Part shown: positions 60,894-64,000 of the stretch, in pieces
Layout of the letters: every line of letters starts with the position of its first letter
Numbering within the stretch: position 1 is the stretch's first letter
Position numbers and translations under genes: made by a program
NCBI GenBank assembly: GCA_964036045.1
Contig: OZ038380.1
Location: 116,979,699-117,043,698 of the forward strand
Reading direction: 5' to 3'
Source: Eutreptiella sp. 'Long Island Sound 2002'
Lineage: Eukaryota > Euglenozoa > Euglenophyceae > Eutreptiales > Eutreptiaceae
DNA length: 64,000 nucleotides
The notes under the pieces: generated by a model
What the model was told of the DNA's origin: nothing
Database searches by the model: none
Seen by the model: the letters and a program-made list of their open reading frames with translations, nothing else

Positions 60894-60904
60894 CTCTGCT
60901 ACCA
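60894..60904 (-). other. E3 primer-binding site, initiator-Met tRNA type
   Basis: In element sense the bases after the 5' LTR read TGGTAGCAGAG. This differs at one position from TGGTATCAGAG, the usual match to the 3' end of plant initiator methionine tRNA. It fixes the LTR edge at 60905. E1 and E2 have no such site. Confidence 0.8.
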
Positions 60905-63326
60905 TAAACAATGTCCCTACCAGGACCGGCTCCTGCTGTACCCCTTCCACCATTTCCTGTCACTCCTATGGTCTTGCTTCTCACCAGGTTCTGCATGATC
61001 TTGCCCTATCGTGCACATTTTCCGACAAAAAATATTAAAATATGGCTCCTTCATCCAAATCCTCATCCCTTGCAATAACGCACTCCCAAGTACAATATCT
61101 CAAATACAAATACTCCACACTGAGGGCTTCCAAGGATGTTTGAGGTCCCGCGTTGACACTCAACAACTCCTTTCAACACGCCAGTCGTCTCACGGTGCAC
61201 ACGGAGACACGGGCGTTGGGCATGTACATAGAATTGCACCAAGAGAATAATGGAAAAGAAGCCCTAAAATTGGCATGTGAACACAAATAAAGCAAAATTG
61301 GGGAAAGATGGAAACATACACAATCACAGCCATAGACCCCTCATTCCCTGGACACAAGACCTTCCCTTGTCTCGCCAACATGATGCCCTGAACCCCGTCA
61401 AATAAGATGGCTAAATGCCATGTGTCAAAAGTCACTACACAAACCCCAAAAATGTGTTCACTCCCAAGCCTCTAAATCCTAGCCCAACGGGGAAGGTGGC
61501 GTGTCATGGCTTAGGATGGCACTCAAGTCCATGCACTACCGTGACATAACCTTGGTTGGACTTGGGGTCGATTGGGCTTGGAGGATTGCTCCATGAAGAT
61601 GACCTCACAACATAGAAAAATTAGGCAAATCACACCATAGTGCCCAAAATTCAATTATATACTCAAAAATGCATACGGCAAGTATTCAAATGATCCATGC
61701 ATGTGTCAAACCGGAAAAGAATATACAAGGGTGATATAGACCAAAGATCCATGCCCAAGAATATCCCAACATTGGCTCCCAAACCCCTCCGGATATATAC
61801 ATCAACTCACGAATCTGAGACCTAACTTTGTGAGGCCTCCTGTGCCACGCCAAAGTGATCCGGCATATGGTGAGGTGCAACACCTAAGCATATGCTAACA
61901 CATAAGCAACATACGTTAGTTCACGGATCTCTAGGCACTTTACTGTCAGCCGACCAGTTGAGCACATAAAATACAAAAATGAGCATAAAATGAGGTCAAA
62001 AACATGCAAATGTTGCCAAATTCAAGATAATCACAATAGTATATAACTTCGCTCACCCATGGTATCAACATATGATTCAAGACACACGTGCTTGTGACCA
62101 TTTACCATCCATCCCCCCACTTGGATCCCCACATGGAAGCATGGGGACACCTTCGAACCTCCTCACGATACGAACCATGAAAATGGGAAAATTGATAGAG
62201 GCGCTTGTCGGTCGCTCTGTAAGCCTTCCCACATGCACTATATGTGCGGTAGACTTAGTCTAGCGCTATGGAGCTCACGTTTGGGACATGGGCAAGGCCC
62301 TTGCAACGTATGACTCCACATATCTTCCTACAAACGGAGATATGTAACGTGGCTGTGAGCATAGCGAAGCACATACATCCATATAACACATACCCTCAAA
62401 AATGGCTCCCACCATGGTATGTCATGACCCTCCATGGCCATAACTTGACGTTAAAAATACGTAGGAACCGGGGATAAGTTTCTATGCAACACCAACACTC
62501 GTGCGGTACACTCAAAAACCCATATTAAAATATTCGGTATCATGGTCCAAGAGTTGTAAAGCACTTTCTACTCTCTTGACCATGATACTTTGATACCACG
62601 GGCCGGTGTGCGGACCAAGGGCGTTTGACGCTTCTGAGATTCAGTTGAGATTGAGGCAGTTTCAAGCCAAGTCTCAAAATTGACATTCCTCGCGATGAGC
62701 TGGAGATATGCCTTTTCAAAGTGGCCTCACGAATCAATTTTGTTTCGTCTATATCTCCAACAAAAATGAAGGAGACACCAAAAGGAAGGTTGATTCGTGA
62801 TCGGAGAAAAAAGTAGGACCACTCGAAATTCATCATATCTGGTGCGGGGAACTCGAAGTCGAAAATCTGATTCTGTATGTCTGACAAAATCGGATTCATT
62901 TTGCGAGTGTATAACATGAAAATTGCGGAAGCAACGAACCCTTTTCTGATGAAATCTGACCCTTCATCGGGGTTTCCGCTAAAATATCTGGAAATAACAG
63001 TTAACCAATCGGTGACCGCAAAATCGCGAGCAAACTGACAGTCGCCGATACATTGACAATCAGAACAGATAGCTGAAAAATTACCGAAACATTATGATGA
63101 AAAAACCCTGTTGATTCCTGATATTTCGATATATAAATCTCAGCCGGCGGCGCCTCGGTATTGAATGTGGCCGCTCATAGCTGGAATGGCCAAGCCTATC
63201 ACACTATCACATCAGGTTAGGTCAGGTGGATGGGATAGTATGATATCAGCCAATGGCGGCTTGCCGGCACATAGATACACACCCCAAGTGACCCAAAGAT
63301 GGCCACTGGGGTCCGAACCAGCTTCA
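60905..63326 (-). repeat. E3 LTR (5' LTR in the sense of the element)
   Basis: This 2,422-bp partner of 33055-35502 differs by point changes and small gaps (one near 61800). It keeps the TATA-like box near 63130 and the related U3 block. Its outer end abuts the CTAT target copy. Confidence 0.85.
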
Positions 63327-63330
63327 CTAT

Positions 63331-63587
63331 GGCCTAGGAATGTTTTTGGGGGATCTTTTGGAAGGGAGCAACAGGGTGCTGAAGGACATTGGGTCCTCCT
63401 TTTGTGATAGAGGTGGGGGGGCAGGAACCCTGGTGTCGCGCCGCATTAAGATGCTCAGGCAGGTTAATGAGCGTTTGTTCCTGTACTTTGAAGTACCAAG
63501 GTGGAATGGGACCTCCAGAAGCAACCTGTGCAATGCAAAAGAATTTGCTGACGAGGTTCGGGCATATTTTGCGGATGAGGAACTGTG
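63331..63587 (+). pseudogene. Transposase-like gene, exon after E3
   Basis: With E3 and one CTAT removed, the frame reading YINWMLHD at 33010-33035 continues as GLGMFLGDLLEGSNRVLKDIG, then SRRIKMLRQVNERLFLYFEVP and EFADEVRAYFADEELW. The Glu in LLEGSNRVLK is a candidate third catalytic residue. The exon probably ends at the GT at 63588, where GCGC-rich sequence begins with an in-frame TAG. Confidence 0.45.
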
Positions 63588-63865
63588 GTAGCGCGGGCTA
63601 TTTATTTTTTAGCGCGCGCTACATGCTATCTAGTGCGCGCAACGACCACTTTCGCGCGCGCTATGCTGTTTTCAAGCGCCAGTACCCTTGAAATCGCGAT
63701 ATATAATTGGAAGTAGCGTGCTACGACTACGCACTTCAAATGTGCCTCCAATTCCGAATGCATTGATTTGTTCCTTTTCGTCGGGTTTTTTTGGTTCTTT
63801 CGATTTTTTTGTTACTGCATTTTCCTTTTTGTATTACTGCTGGAACAGGGCTACTTTAATGTAAG
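63588..63865 (+). other. Probable GCGC-rich intron of the transposase-like gene
   Basis: The stretch starts GTAGCGCGGGC and holds TAGCGCGCGCTA-like words to 63665, then T-rich sequence. Two acceptors are possible: CAG at 63847 or TAAG at 63865. Only the second joins in phase with the preceding exon and the open frame after it. The resemblance to the GCGC words in intron 31767-31879 supports an intron. Confidence 0.45.
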
Positions 63866-64000
63866 CCTCTTGCCCATGCAGCCCATGGGCTGGGGGTATC
63901 CGCCTCCTGCAGCACTGCCAACAACTGCTGCAGGGGCCACAGGAGTAGGTGCGACACCCCAACCACCACCACATGCAGCTGTACAACCTGTACCGCAGCA
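63866..64000 (+). CDS. Pro/Ala-rich exon, runs off the window
   Basis: The frame is open to the window edge and reads LLPMQPMGWGYPPPAALPTT, then a Gly/Ala/Pro/Gln-rich tail. It would be the C-terminal extension of the transposase-like gene if the splice at 63865/63866 is right. It might also belong to another gene. Confidence 0.3.

Larger units (their letters stand above)
33055..63326 (-). mobile_element. E3: older Ty3/gypsy chromovirus-type retrotransposon, host of E2
   Basis: LTR-like repeats at 33055-35502 and 60905-63326 enclose a minus-strand gag-pol split by E2 (40800-57906). The target duplication is CTAT (33051-33054, 63327-63330). In the last 300 bp of the LTRs I count about 19 differences (about 6%), against 1-2% for E2 and E1, which agrees with E3 being older. 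In element sense the LTR starts TGAAGC and ends TTTA, not CA, but the edge is fixed by both the primer site and the target duplication. The full length without E2 is about 13.2 kb. Confidence 0.85.

Noticed and set aside
61000-63300. tRNA or other small RNA genes in LTR and intergenic sequence
   Set aside because: Reading by eye found no cloverleaf with A and B boxes; a covariance-model scan would be needed to exclude them.

Overview
The window is nuclear DNA of a eukaryote in a region crowded with transposable elements. Chromodomain-bearing Ty3/gypsy elements, a GT-AG intron, a dimeric satellite array and a fragment resembling plant-type pyrophosphate-dependent phosphofructokinase suggest a green-lineage organism, possibly a streptophyte alga. 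This is an inference from protein style; no marker fixes the species.

Three related LTR retrotransposons on the minus strand account for most of the sequence. E1 (3215-20465) and E2 (40800-57906) belong to one family: about 17 kb each, 3.03 and 2.95 kb LTRs, a giant gag and a pol with protease, an extra domain, RT, RNase H, integrase and chromodomain. E3 (33055-63326) is an older, more decayed relative with 2.4 kb LTRs, and E2 sits inside it. Each has a 4-bp target duplication (CCAC, GCAA, CTAT). In all three the pol frame is the gag frame with a UAG between them. E1 carries a gag nonsense codon, a pol frameshift and an early gag frameshift; E2 has one pol frameshift; E3 is broken many times.

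Layout: 1-442, 3' end of a PFP-like gene. 450-3214, 20470-23057 and 24225-27950: a strikingly T-poor plus strand with a Pro/His/Thr-rich unknown coding region, split by E1 and by a small hAT-like element (23058-24224). A tandem duplication (19725-21590 and 21591-23457) copies the E1 LTR end, part of the coding region and the hAT left end. 28057-29758: a broken coiled-coil coding region. 30421-31322: a roughly 190-bp satellite in an alternating A-B-A-B-A arrangement. 31483-33054 and 63331-64000: an unknown transposase-like gene with GCGC-rich intron sequence, split by E3.

Removing each insertion together with one target-site copy rejoins the interrupted reading frames for E1, E2 and the hAT element, which supports the order of events: host genes first, then E3, E1 and hAT, then E2 into E3, and the tandem duplication after both E1 and hAT.
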